From positions 1 through 64,000 of the forward strand of contig NZ_JAAMQU010000012.1 in NCBI RefSeq assembly GCF_013522925.1: a DNA stretch of 64,000 nt, written 5' to 3'. Origin of the DNA: Pseudomonas japonica (GTDB taxonomy: Bacteria > Pseudomonadota > Gammaproteobacteria > Pseudomonadales > Pseudomonadaceae). Position numbers and translations under genes: made by a program. The notes beneath the pieces were generated by a model. That model saw only the letters and a program-made list of their open reading frames with translations, was not told where the DNA came from and did no database searches. Within the stretch, counting starts at the first letter, position 1. Each line of letters starts with the position of its first letter. Shown here piece after piece: positions 8,901-16,540 of the stretch.

Positions 8901-9473
8901 GACGAGTACGAAACGGAAATCCGCCGCTTTGCCCGCCAGCGTATCATCGACCTCAAGCCCGCCCGGGATACCCAGACCATCGCCGGCATGGTGGTAGCGC
9001 TGCGCGTGATGAAGAATAAGAAGGGCGACAAGATGGGCTTCATTACCCTGGACGACCGCTCCGGGCGGATCGAAGCGTCGCTGTTCGCCGATGCCTTCCA
9101 CGGTGCCCAGGCCCTGCTGCAGACCGACACCGTAGTAGTAGTGGAAGGGGAGGTAAGTAACGACGACTTCTCCGGCGGCTTGCGGCTGCGGGTCAAGCGT
9201 GTACTGAGCATGGAAGATGCCCGTACCCAGTTGGCCGAAAGCCTGCGGATCAAGGTGGATATCAAGGCGCTGGGCGGCGACCGCATCAACTGGCTCGGTA
9301 ACCTGCTGAACAAGCACCGGGGCGCTTGCCCGATTACCCTGGACTACAGTTCAAGCGAGGCCCGGGCCCTGTTGCAGTTTGGCGAAGCCTGGCGCATTGA
9401 CCCGGCCGACAGCCTCATCCAGGCCTTGCGTGACCAGTTCGGACGGGAGAACGTCTTCCTGAATTATCGCTGA
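5952..9473 (+). CDS. dnaE: DNA polymerase III alpha subunit
   Basis: DnaE is the catalytic subunit of the replicative polymerase III core. The 1173-residue protein has an N-terminal PHP domain (HLRLHTEYSLVDG), the palm with catalytic aspartates Asp403 and Asp405 in MPDFDVDFC, the GRGSGAGSLVAY motif, the KSHSAAYGLVSY segment of the fingers region, tandem helix-hairpin-helix motifs around residues 830-890, and an OB domain near residue 990-1070. ATG 5952 begins the conserved N-terminus MSVSFVHLRLH; the upstream open reading to 5727 overlaps rnhB and is not coding. Length matches Pseudomonas DnaE. No insertion or deletion is visible. Confidence 0.98.
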   Translation: MSVSFVHLRLHTEYSLVDGLVRIKPLVKSLTAMNMPAVAVTDQSNMCALVKFYKAAMGAGIKPICGTDLWLAGSSADAPLSRITLLAMDAQGYRNITELISRGYIEGQRNGLIIIEREWVAEASAGVIALSGAKEGEIGQALLGNDPGQAEALLRYWMGVFPDRFYVELQRTNRAGDEEYLHAAVALADRLGAPLVATNDVRFIKAEDFDAHETRVCIGEGRALDDPRRSRNYSDQQYLKSPEEMAELFSDLPDALRNSVEIARRCNIEVKLGKHFLPDYPIPDGMTIDEYFRKVSFDGLEERLAVLLPRETTENYEARRQVYVDRLNFELDIIIQMGFPGYFLIVMDFIQWAKSNGVPVGPGRGSGAGSLVAYVQKITDLDPLEYDLLFERFLNPERVSMPDFDVDFCMDGRDRVIDYVADKYGRNAVSQIITFGSMAAKAVVRDVARVQGKSYGLADRLSKMIPFEVGMTLEKAFEQEEMLRDFLASDEEAAEIWTMALKLEGITRNVGKHAGGVVIAPTKLTDFSPIYCDEAGDGLVTQFDKDDVEAAGLVKFDFLGLRTLTIIDWALRTINRDRAKVGEEPLDIAFIPLDDKPTYSLLQKAETTAVFQLESRGMKELIKKLKPDCLEDLIALVALFRPGPLQSGMVDDFINRKHGRAELAYPHPDYQYEGLKPVLAPTYGIILYQEQVMQIAQVMAGYTLGGADMLRRAMGKKKPEEMAKQRGGFIEGCASNGIDADLAGNIFDLVEKFAGYGFNKSHSAAYGLVSYQTAWLKTHYPAPFMAAVLSADMHNTDKVVTLIEEVRSMKLRLDAPDVNTSEFKFTVNNDGRIVYGLGAIKGVGEGPVEAIVESRAAGPFKDLFDFCARVDLKRINKRTLDALVRSGALDRLGPYFQDEPKAYQANIDRNRAVLLAAMEEAIKSAEQTARTQDSGHVDLFGGVFADVEADVYANHDKARPLSLKERLKGEKDTLGLYLTGHPIDEYETEIRRFARQRIIDLKPARDTQTIAGMVVALRVMKNKKGDKMGFITLDDRSGRIEASLFADAFHGAQALLQTDTVVVVEGEVSNDDFSGGLRLRVKRVLSMEDARTQLAESLRIKVDIKALGGDRINWLGNLLNKHRGACPITLDYSSSEARALLQFGEAWRIDPADSLIQALRDQFGRENVFLNYR

Positions 9474-9625
9474 GCCAGGGCCACCGATCCCGCTCCGGCA
9501 CGCGCTCGGGCCCAAGGGCTGCGAGCGCATTGTTTTTACATCTCGACCTCAAGGCGCCACTTACGTATGGTATGGCGCCAAACGGATCAACCGGCCGCCT
9601 GGCCGTCGACCCAAGACGGAAGCCT

Positions 9626-10573
9626 ATGAACCCGAATTTCCTGGATTTCGAACAGCCAATCGCTGACCTGCAAGCCAAGATCGAAGAGCTGCGCCTTGTC
9701 GGCAACGACAACTCACTCAACATCAGCGATGAGATCTCTCGCCTTCAGGAAAAGAGCAGCACGCTGACCGAGAGCATCTTCGGCAACCTGACCAGCTGGC
9801 AGATCGCGCGCCTGGCACGTCATCCGCGCCGCCCTTACACGCTGGATTACATCCCGCAGATCTTCACCGAATTCGAAGAGCTGCACGGCGACCGCCACTT
9901 CTCGGATGACGCCGCTATCGTTGGCGGTACCGCCCGCCTCGAAGGTCGGCCGGTGATGGTGATCGGCCACCAGAAAGGCCGCGAAGTGCGCGAGAAGGTT
10001 CGTCGCAACTTCGGCATGCCGCGCCCCGAAGGCTACCGCAAGGCGTGCCGCCTGATGGAAATGGCCGAGCGCTTCAAGATGCCGATCCTCACCTTCATCG
10101 ACACACCAGGTGCGTACCCGGGTATCGATGCCGAGGAGCGTAACCAGAGCGAAGCCATCGCCTGGAACCTTCGGGTAATGGCGCGGCTTAAAACCCCTAT
10201 CATCGCTACGGTGATCGGCGAAGGGGGTTCCGGTGGCGCGCTGGCGATCGGCGTGTGCGACCAGCTCAACATGCTGCAGTACTCGACCTACTCGGTCATC
10301 TCCCCTGAAGGCTGTGCGTCCATTCTCTGGAAAACCGCCGACAAGGCGCCTGACGCCGCCGAGGCCATGGGCATCACCGCCGAGCGCCTCAAAGGCCTGG
10401 GTATCGTCGACAAGGTGATCGACGAACCGCTGGGCGGCGCACACCGTGATGTAGCGTTGGCGTCGCAAACCCTGCGTGCCTCGCTGATCGAACAGCTGGA
10501 CATGCTCAGTGGTTTCGACCTTCCGGCACTGCTCGACCGCCGCTATGAGCGGCTGATGAGCTACGGCCTGTAA
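9626..10573 (+). CDS. accA: Acetyl-CoA carboxylase carboxyltransferase subunit alpha
   Basis: AccA is the alpha half of the carboxyltransferase that moves CO2 from biotin carboxyl carrier protein to acetyl-CoA, making malonyl-CoA for fatty-acid synthesis. The 315-residue protein has the N-terminal helical region (FEQPIADLQAKIEEL) and the crotonase-like core with GHQKGRE, TFIDTPGAYPG and GEGGSGGALAIG, the oxyanion-hole glycine motif. ATG 9626 starts the conserved N-terminus; earlier in-frame starts lie in the dnaE-accA gap and have no homology. It lies downstream of dnaE and upstream of tilS, the usual Pseudomonas arrangement. Confidence 0.97.
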   Translation: MNPNFLDFEQPIADLQAKIEELRLVGNDNSLNISDEISRLQEKSSTLTESIFGNLTSWQIARLARHPRRPYTLDYIPQIFTEFEELHGDRHFSDDAAIVGGTARLEGRPVMVIGHQKGREVREKVRRNFGMPRPEGYRKACRLMEMAERFKMPILTFIDTPGAYPGIDAEERNQSEAIAWNLRVMARLKTPIIATVIGEGGSGGALAIGVCDQLNMLQYSTYSVISPEGCASILWKTADKAPDAAEAMGITAERLKGLGIVDKVIDEPLGGAHRDVALASQTLRASLIEQLDMLSGFDLPALLDRRYERLMSYGL

Positions 10574-10581
10574 GCCCTGCC

Positions 10582-10604
10582 GCCGTGCCAACCCTTGGCA
10601 CGGC
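10582..10604 (+). other. Perfect 10-bp hairpin between accA and tilS
   Basis: GCCGTGCCAA (10582-10591) pairs exactly with TTGGCACGGC (10595-10604) around a CCC loop. No T-run follows, so it may act as a weak or factor-assisted terminator, a processing site, or a brake lowering tilS expression relative to accA. Only the structure is seen. Confidence 0.55.
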
Positions 10605-10622
10605 GCCCTTCGGGAGCTGCGC

Positions 10623-11927
10623 GTGAACCTCCTCGAGCATTTGCTCACCCGGCTTGGCCCGTGGCGTAACGCCCCCGGGTGGGTTGTTGCGCTGTCCGGC
10701 GGGCTGGACTCCTCTGTTCTCCTGCATGCCCTGGCGGCAATGGCCCGCACGCATGCACTGCCGCCGCTGCGGGCCATCCACATTCACCATGGGCTGCAAG
10801 CGGTTGCCGATACCTGGCCAGCTCATTGCCGGCAATTGTGCGAACGTCTCAGTGTGCCGTTCGCGGTCGTGCAGGTCCGGGTAGCGCCAGGCCCCAGCGT
10901 GGAGCAGGCCGCGCGCGATGCCCGCTACGCCGCGCTGGGTGCCGCCCTTGGGAGCAACGAGGTGATGCTCACTGGGCAGCATTGTGATGACCAGGCCGAA
11001 ACCTTGCTGTTGCGCTTGCTGCGCGGCGCAGGCGTGCGTGGCGCCGCAGCCATGCCTGCGCAACGCGCGCTGGGCAGCGGCATGCTGATACGCCCATTGT
11101 TGGATGTGGAGCGCGATACGCTGCAGGCCTACGCGCAGGCCAATGGCCTTGACTGGATAGAAGACCCTTCCAATGCCGACCCTCGGTACAGCCGTAACTA
11201 TCTTCGTCATCATGTAATGGCAGCGCTGCGGGCGCGTTGGCCGGCTGCCTCGGCGAACCTGGCCCGAAGCGCAGGGCATTTTGCCGAGGCGCTGAGCCTG
11301 CTCGACGAGGTTGCCGAGCAAGACCTGCGGCTGGCGCAGGAAGGCACGCCGTTTCCGTGGCTGCCGCTGCCCTCGCTGGCGCTGGCGCCGCTGTGCAGGC
11401 TGAGTGAAGCCCGCCAGCGCAACGCTATCCGCGCCTGGCTGGCGCCGCTGAGCCGGCTACCGGATACAGAGCATTGGGCAGGTTGGGCGGTGCTCAGGGA
11501 TGCCGCACCCGATGCAACGCCAGTGTGGGCATTGGCAGACGGTGCGGTATACCGGGCGGTGGATCGCGTGTGGTGGGTGGCCGGCCCTTGGCGGGAGGCC
11601 ACGGCCTCGCCTCCCGCCTGGGAGAGGCCCGGCCAGGCCTTGAACTTGCCAGGCAACGGTGCGGCCTATTGGCACGGCCCGCTACCGCTTGGTCAGCTCG
11701 AGGTGCGCTACCGCCAGGGAGGTGAACGCTTGTCGGTTCCCGGGCGCGGCAGCCGTGATCTGAAGCGGTTGTTGAACGAAGCGGGTGTGCCCGGCTTCGT
11801 TCGAGGGCGCTTGCCTTTGCTGTTTCTGGAGGGGCAACTGGTGGCCGTGGCGAACCTGCCACGGCTGTCTGCCATCCCGGGCGAACTGCGTTGGCAGCCA
11901 CCGACGATTGACCGGTGTTTGAGATGA
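10623..11927 (+). CDS. tilS: tRNA(Ile)-lysidine synthetase
   Basis: TilS converts C34 of the minor tRNA-Ile (CAU anticodon) to lysidine with ATP and lysine, changing its identity from Met to Ile; it is essential. The 434-residue protein has the PP-loop ATPase motif SGGLDSS at residues 25-30 and the family motif HHGLQ, then GQHCDDQAETLLLRLLRGAG, followed by a C-terminal tRNA-binding domain with RPGQ-like and SRDLKRLLNEAGVP segments. GTG 10623 follows a GGGAGC site. Codon usage and GC content resemble its neighbours. The pyrG promoter overlaps its last codons. Confidence 0.95.
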   Translation: MNLLEHLLTRLGPWRNAPGWVVALSGGLDSSVLLHALAAMARTHALPPLRAIHIHHGLQAVADTWPAHCRQLCERLSVPFAVVQVRVAPGPSVEQAARDARYAALGAALGSNEVMLTGQHCDDQAETLLLRLLRGAGVRGAAAMPAQRALGSGMLIRPLLDVERDTLQAYAQANGLDWIEDPSNADPRYSRNYLRHHVMAALRARWPAASANLARSAGHFAEALSLLDEVAEQDLRLAQEGTPFPWLPLPSLALAPLCRLSEARQRNAIRAWLAPLSRLPDTEHWAGWAVLRDAAPDATPVWALADGAVYRAVDRVWWVAGPWREATASPPAWERPGQALNLPGNGAAYWHGPLPLGQLEVRYRQGGERLSVPGRGSRDLKRLLNEAGVPGFVRGRLPLLFLEGQLVAVANLPRLSAIPGELRWQPPTIDRCLR

Positions 11928-11947
11928 AAGCCGCTTTCCGGTAGACT
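11919..11947 (+). promoter_or_regulatory. Predicted sigma-70 promoter for pyrG
   Basis: A -35 element TTGAGA (11919-11924) and a -10 element TAGACT (11942-11947) are separated by 17 bases, the ideal spacing. The promoter overlaps the tilS stop codon and would start transcription near 11954, leaving a leader of about 270 bases before pyrG. That leader has a perfect 6-bp stem CCGGCG/CGCCGG at 12055-12071 and no convincing open reading frame. Prediction only; no mapped start site is known to me. Confidence 0.6.
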
Positions 11948-12223
11948 ACCCTCCCTTCTTGATACAGCTTCTGCGCGTGCTTGTAACCGCCGGAGTTGCC
12001 GATTACCGAGCAGTCTTTGCTGGGCGATGGTTGAAATGTGTAGCAGCTCACTTGCCGGCGACATGCGCCGGTTCGTATGTATGCGTCAGTGTTTCGTACC
12101 GTGCGCGGCAAATGTCGCTGGTTGTCGGGGCCCTCGCAGGCGGGACGCTGTTCCGCGCGGCGGGCCTTCCTTCGCTTTCCCCGGCGGCTCCGACCGCTTT
12201 AACGCAGACTTCTAGGGTTTTTC

Positions 12224-13867
12224 ATGACGCGTTACATCTTCGTCACGGGCGGTGTTGTTTCTTCATTGGGGAAAGGCATCGCCTCGGCTTCACTGGCAGC
12301 CATCCTGGAGGCGCGGGGGCTGAAGGTCACCATGCTCAAGCTGGATCCGTACATCAACGTCGATCCAGGCACCATGAGCCCCTTCCAGCATGGCGAAGTG
12401 TTCGTCACCCATGACGGCGCCGAAACCGACCTGGACCTGGGTCACTACGAGCGGTTCATCCGCACGACCATGACCCAGAACAACAACTTCACCACCGGCC
12501 GTGTGTACGAGCACGTGCTGCGCAAGGAGCGCCGCGGTGATTACCTGGGCGCGACCATTCAGGTCATCCCCCACATCACCGACGAAATCAAGCGTCGCAT
12601 CATCAAGGGCGCCGGCGATGCCGACGTGGCCCTGGTGGAAATCGGCGGCACCGTTGGTGACATCGAGTCCCAACCGTTCCTCGAAGCCATCCGCCAGCTG
12701 CGGGTCGAGGTCGGCGCTCGCCGTGCCATGCTGATGCACCTCACCCTGGTGCCGTATATCGCCACCGCTGGCGAAACCAAGACCAAGCCTACCCAGCACT
12801 CGGTCAAGGAGCTGCGCTCCATCGGCCTGCAACCGGACGTGCTGATCTGCCGCTCCGACCACCCGGTGGACGCGTCCTCGCGTCGCAAGATCGCGCTGTT
12901 CACCAACGTTGAAGAGCGTGCGGTCATCTCCCTCGAAGACGTCGACACCATCTACAAGATCCCGGGTGTGCTGCATGCCCAGGGCCTGGATGATTTCGTT
13001 GTCGAGCGCTTCGGCCTGCAGTGCGGCAGCGCGGACCTGGCCGAGTGGGACAAGGTCATCGACGCCAAGCTCAACCCCGAGCATGAAGTGACCATCGCCA
13101 TGGTCGGCAAGTACATGGAGCTGCTGGATGCGTACAAGTCGCTGATCGAAGCGATGAGCCATGCCGGCATCCAGAACCGCACCCGGGTGAACCTGCGCTA
13201 CATCGACTCCGAAGACATCGAGAACCAGGGCACCGGCCTGCTCGAAGGTGTGGACGCCATCCTGGTACCGGGCGGCTTCGGCCTGCGCGGTGTCGAGGGC
13301 AAAATCCGCGCGGTGCAGTTCGCTCGTGAAAACAAGGTTCCTTACCTGGGCATCTGCCTGGGCATGCAGGTAGCGGTGATCGAGTTCGCCCGTAACGTAC
13401 TGGGCTGGGCGGATGCCAACTCCACCGAGTTCGAGCGCAACAGCGGCCACCCCGTGGTGGGCCTGATCACTGAATGGGCGGATTCCACCGGCGCGGTCGA
13501 AACCCGCACCGAAACGTCGGACCTGGGCGGCACCATGCGCCTTGGCGCCCAGGAATGCTTGCTCGAGCCCAACTCCAAAGTACACGCCTGCTATCAGAAA
13601 GATGTGATCGTCGAGCGTCATCGCCATCGCTACGAAGTGAACAACAACCTGCTGCCGCAGCTGGTAGAGGCAGGCCTGGTGATTTCCGGCCGTTCCGGCG
13701 ACGGCGCACTGGTCGAAGTCGTGGAAGGCAATGACCATCCGTGGTTCGTCGCCTGCCAGTTCCACCCCGAATTCACCTCTACCCCGCGCGATGGCCACCC
13801 GCTGTTCAGCGGTTTTGTAAAAGCCGCGCTCGCTCAACGGAGCCTGACGCAAAGGAACAAGGGCTGA
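12224..13867 (+). CDS. pyrG: CTP synthase
   Basis: PyrG makes CTP from UTP, ATP and glutamine in the cytoplasm. The N-terminal synthetase domain (residues 1-270) begins with the conserved FVTGGVVSSLGKGI and carries the ligand segments MSPFQHGEVFVTHDGAETDLDLGHYERF. The C-terminal class I glutamine amidotransferase domain has nucleophile Cys378 in GICLGMQ and the His-Glu pair in CQFHPEF. The 547-residue length is normal. Start ATG 12224 has a poor ribosome site (GGGTTTTTC upstream) but matches the conserved N-terminus. kdsA begins 3 bases after the stop and eno follows, giving the pyrG-kdsA-eno operon common to Pseudomonas. Confidence 0.98.
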   Translation: MTRYIFVTGGVVSSLGKGIASASLAAILEARGLKVTMLKLDPYINVDPGTMSPFQHGEVFVTHDGAETDLDLGHYERFIRTTMTQNNNFTTGRVYEHVLRKERRGDYLGATIQVIPHITDEIKRRIIKGAGDADVALVEIGGTVGDIESQPFLEAIRQLRVEVGARRAMLMHLTLVPYIATAGETKTKPTQHSVKELRSIGLQPDVLICRSDHPVDASSRRKIALFTNVEERAVISLEDVDTIYKIPGVLHAQGLDDFVVERFGLQCGSADLAEWDKVIDAKLNPEHEVTIAMVGKYMELLDAYKSLIEAMSHAGIQNRTRVNLRYIDSEDIENQGTGLLEGVDAILVPGGFGLRGVEGKIRAVQFARENKVPYLGICLGMQVAVIEFARNVLGWADANSTEFERNSGHPVVGLITEWADSTGAVETRTETSDLGGTMRLGAQECLLEPNSKVHACYQKDVIVERHRHRYEVNNNLLPQLVEAGLVISGRSGDGALVEVVEGNDHPWFVACQFHPEFTSTPRDGHPLFSGFVKAALAQRSLTQRNKG

Positions 13868-13870
13868 CCC

Positions 13871-14716
13871 ATGGCACAGAAAACGATCCGCGTTGGCAAC
13901 ATCGAGCTGGCCAACGACAAGCCCATGGCCCTGTTCGGCGGCATGAACGTGCTGGAGTCCCGCGACCTGGCCATGAAAGTGTGCGAAGAATACGTACGGG
14001 TAACCGACAAACTCGGCATCCCATATGTGTTCAAGGCCAGCTTCGACAAGGCCAACCGCTCCTCGGTCAATTCATACCGTGGCCCAGGCATGGAAGAAGG
14101 GCTGAAGATTTTCGAAGAGATCAAGCGCACCTTCAACGTGCCGGTGATCACCGACGTGCACGAGCCGCACCAGGCCGCGCCGGTCGCAGAGGTGTGTGAC
14201 ATCATCCAGCTGCCGGCCTTCCTGTCGCGGCAGACCGACCTGGTGGTCGCGATGGCAAAAACCAATGCCGTCATCAACATCAAGAAGGCGCAGTTCCTCG
14301 CGCCGCATGAAATGAAACACATCCTGACCAAGTGTGAGGAAGCCGGTAACGACCAGTTGGTGCTGTGCGAGCGTGGCTCGAGCTTCGGGTACAACAACCT
14401 GGTAGTCGACATGCTGGGCTTCGGCATCATGAAACAATTCGAGTACCCGGTGTTCTTCGACGTGACCCACGCCCTGCAGAATCCGGGTGGCCGCGCCGAC
14501 TCGGCCGGTGGCCGCCGCGCCCAGGTCACCGACCTGGCCAAGGCTGGTATCAGCCAGGGCCTGGCCGGGCTGTTCCTCGAGGCGCATCCCGACCCGGACA
14601 ACGCCCGCTGCGACGGCCCCTGTGCCTTGCGGCTGGACAAGCTGGAGCCGTTCCTGAGCCAACTCAAGGCACTCGATGAACTGGTGAAGAGTTTTCCGAT
14701 CATAGAGACCGCCTGA
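13871..14716 (+). CDS. kdsA: 3-deoxy-8-phosphooctulonate (Kdo-8-P) synthase
   Basis: KdsA condenses phosphoenolpyruvate with arabinose-5-phosphate to Kdo-8-phosphate, the precursor of the Kdo sugars in the lipopolysaccharide inner core. The 281-residue TIM-barrel protein shows LFGGMNVLES near the N-terminus, KASFDKANRSS (PEP and phosphate binding), ITDVHEP, LPAFLSRQTDL and FDVTHALQ. It lacks the metal-site Cys pattern I associate with metal-dependent KdsA, having Asn26 in GGMNVLE where metal enzymes have Cys, so it is likely the metal-independent type (inference). ATG 13871 is three bases after pyrG; translation probably continues within the operon. eno supplies its substrate PEP. Confidence 0.96.
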   Translation: MAQKTIRVGNIELANDKPMALFGGMNVLESRDLAMKVCEEYVRVTDKLGIPYVFKASFDKANRSSVNSYRGPGMEEGLKIFEEIKRTFNVPVITDVHEPHQAAPVAEVCDIIQLPAFLSRQTDLVVAMAKTNAVINIKKAQFLAPHEMKHILTKCEEAGNDQLVLCERGSSFGYNNLVVDMLGFGIMKQFEYPVFFDVTHALQNPGGRADSAGGRRAQVTDLAKAGISQGLAGLFLEAHPDPDNARCDGPCALRLDKLEPFLSQLKALDELVKSFPIIETA

Positions 14717-14747
14717 TCGCGGTTTCGCCGGTCAGCAACGCCTTTCA

Positions 14748-14781
14748 ACGCCCCGCACTGATGACAGGAGTCGCGGGGCGT
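14748..14781 (+). other. 9-bp hairpin between kdsA and eno
   Basis: ACGCCCCGC (14748-14756) pairs exactly with GCGGGGCGT (14773-14781), followed only by TGTTCC rather than a T-run. It is a plausible weak terminator, processing site or stabiliser that could set eno expression apart from pyrG-kdsA. Structure seen; function inferred. Confidence 0.45.
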
Positions 14782-14832
14782 GTTCCATCCCTCAGCTGCG
14801 TCGTTCTCGTCCAATCTGGAGTGTTTACAACA

Positions 14833-16122
14833 ATGGCAAAAATCGTCGACATCAAAGGTCGTGAGGTTCTGGACTCCCGTGGTAACCCGACCGTAGAAGC
14901 TGACGTGCTTCTGGACAACGGCATTATCGGTCGCGCCTGCGCGCCGTCCGGCGCATCCACCGGTTCACGCGAAGCATTGGAGCTGCGTGATGGCGACAAG
15001 AGCCGTTACCTGGGCAAGGGCGTACTCAAGGCCGTGGCCAACATCAACGGCCCGATCCGCGAGGCGCTGCTGGGCAAGGACCCGGCTGACCAGAAAGCCC
15101 TCGACCACACCATGATCGAGCTCGACGGTACCGAGAACAAGGCCAACCTGGGCGCCAACGCTATCCTCGCGGTGTCCCTGGCTGCCGCCAAGGCTGCGGC
15201 CGAGGACCTGGACCTGCCGCTGTACGCACACATCGCCAACCTCAACGGCACCCCGGGTGTTTACTCCATGCCTGTGCCGATGATGAACATCATCAACGGC
15301 GGCGAGCATGCCGATAACAACGTCGACATCCAGGAATTCATGGTGCAGCCGGTTGGCGCGAAAACCTTCGCCGATGGCCTGCGCATGGGCGCTGAAATCT
15401 TCCACAGCCTCAAGGCGGTACTCAAGGCTCGCGGTCTCAGCACTTCCGTAGGTGATGAAGGTGGCTTCGCACCTGACCTCACCTCCAACGAAGACGCGCT
15501 GAAAGCCATTGCCGAAGCCGTTGAAAAAGCTGGCTACACCTTGGGCACCGATGTAACCCTGGCCCTGGACTGCGCGGCCAGCGAGTTCTACGAAGACGGC
15601 AAGTACAACCTCTCCGGCGAAGGCCACAGCTTTGACGCCGAAGGCTTTGCCGAATACCTGAAGGGCCTGACCGAGCGCTACCCGATCATTTCGATCGAAG
15701 ACGGCCTGGACGAGTCCGACTGGGCAGGCTGGAAAATCCTGACCGACAAGATCGGCGAGAAGGTGCAGCTGGTCGGTGACGACCTGTTCGTGACCAACAC
15801 CAAGATCCTGAAAGAAGGCATCGACAAGAAAATCGGTAACTCCATCCTGATCAAGTTCAACCAGATCGGCAGCCTGACCGAAACGCTCGAAGCCATCCAG
15901 ATGGCCAAGGCCGCCGGCTACACCGCGGTCATTTCGCACCGCTCGGGCGAAACCGAAGATTCGACCATCGCCGACCTGGCCGTAGGCACTGCCGCTGGTC
16001 AGATCAAAACCGGCTCGCTGTGCCGTTCGGACCGCGTGTCCAAGTACAACCAACTGCTGCGTATCGAAGAGCAATTGGGTGAGCGCGCACCGTACAAAGG
16101 TCGCGCCGAGTTTCGCGGTTGA
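14833..16122 (+). CDS. eno: Enolase
   Basis: Enolase interconverts 2-phosphoglycerate and phosphoenolpyruvate in glycolysis and gluconeogenesis; it also associates with RNase E in gammaproteobacteria. The 429-residue protein has the conserved N-terminus AKIVDIKGREVLDSRGNPTVE, the GASTGSREALELRD loop, SVGDEGGFAPDL, the metal ligands in LALDCAASEFY, SIEDGLDE and LVGDDLFVTN, and the signature ILIKFNQIGSLTET. ATG 14833 is chosen over the upstream in-frame ATG 14761, which falls inside the hairpin region and lacks homology. The ribosome site is weak (GGAG 12 bases upstream). Confidence 0.98.
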   Translation: MAKIVDIKGREVLDSRGNPTVEADVLLDNGIIGRACAPSGASTGSREALELRDGDKSRYLGKGVLKAVANINGPIREALLGKDPADQKALDHTMIELDGTENKANLGANAILAVSLAAAKAAAEDLDLPLYAHIANLNGTPGVYSMPVPMMNIINGGEHADNNVDIQEFMVQPVGAKTFADGLRMGAEIFHSLKAVLKARGLSTSVGDEGGFAPDLTSNEDALKAIAEAVEKAGYTLGTDVTLALDCAASEFYEDGKYNLSGEGHSFDAEGFAEYLKGLTERYPIISIEDGLDESDWAGWKILTDKIGEKVQLVGDDLFVTNTKILKEGIDKKIGNSILIKFNQIGSLTETLEAIQMAKAAGYTAVISHRSGETEDSTIADLAVGTAAGQIKTGSLCRSDRVSKYNQLLRIEEQLGERAPYKGRAEFRG

Positions 16123-16261
16123 TCAGGAAGTGGTAAAAAGGCGGCGGGCAGGGTAATACTCGGCCCTGTCGCCTTGATGGCTTCCGGCGATACGGACTGC
16201 ATAGGGCCTGGCGGATGCCAGGCTTTGTGCTATCTGGACCGACTTTTCACTGGATTCTTCG

Positions 16262-16540
16262 ATGCGCAGTCCCTATTGGTTGTTTCTGGTACTCATTCTG
16301 TTGCTGGCTGGCTTGCAGCATCGGCTATGGGTGGGCACGGGCAGTTTTGCCCAGGCCGCTGACCTGAGGCAGCAGATCGCCGATCAAAAAACCGAAAACG
16401 AGCGCCTGTTCGAACGCAACCGCGTGCTGGACGCCGAAGTGCTCGAGCTCAAAAAAGGCATGGAAACTGTCGAAGAGCGTGCCCGCCATGAGCTGGGCAT
16501 GGTCAAGGATGGCGAAACCCTCTACCAGATTACCCAATGA
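16262..16540 (+). CDS. ftsB: Cell division protein FtsB
   Basis: FtsB is a small bitopic inner-membrane protein that forms a complex with FtsL and FtsQ at the division site. The 92-residue sequence has a short cytoplasmic N-terminus, one membrane segment at about residues 5-20 (YWLFLVLILLLAGLQ), and a periplasmic coiled coil (LRQQIADQKTENERLFERN...LDAEVLELKKG) ending in ARHELGMVKDGETLYQ, the region that contacts FtsQ. The start is ATG 16262. Its ATGA overlap with ispD indicates translational coupling. The eno-ftsB-ispD order is typical of gammaproteobacteria. Confidence 0.94.
   Translation: MRSPYWLFLVLILLLAGLQHRLWVGTGSFAQAADLRQQIADQKTENERLFERNRVLDAEVLELKKGMETVEERARHELGMVKDGETLYQITQ

Noticed and set aside
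7335..9317. A 660-codon open frame on the minus strand across dnaE.
   Set aside because: It is an antisense shadow in GC-rich coding sequence; the sense product is a complete DnaE with all motifs.
11959..12414. 151-codon + frame spanning the tilS-pyrG gap and the start of pyrG.
   Set aside because: It overlaps pyrG in another frame and has no protein features; the gap is better explained as promoter and leader.
12290..13852. A 520-codon minus-strand frame across pyrG.
   Set aside because: It is complementary to a complete CTP synthase and starts inside the gene without a ribosome site.
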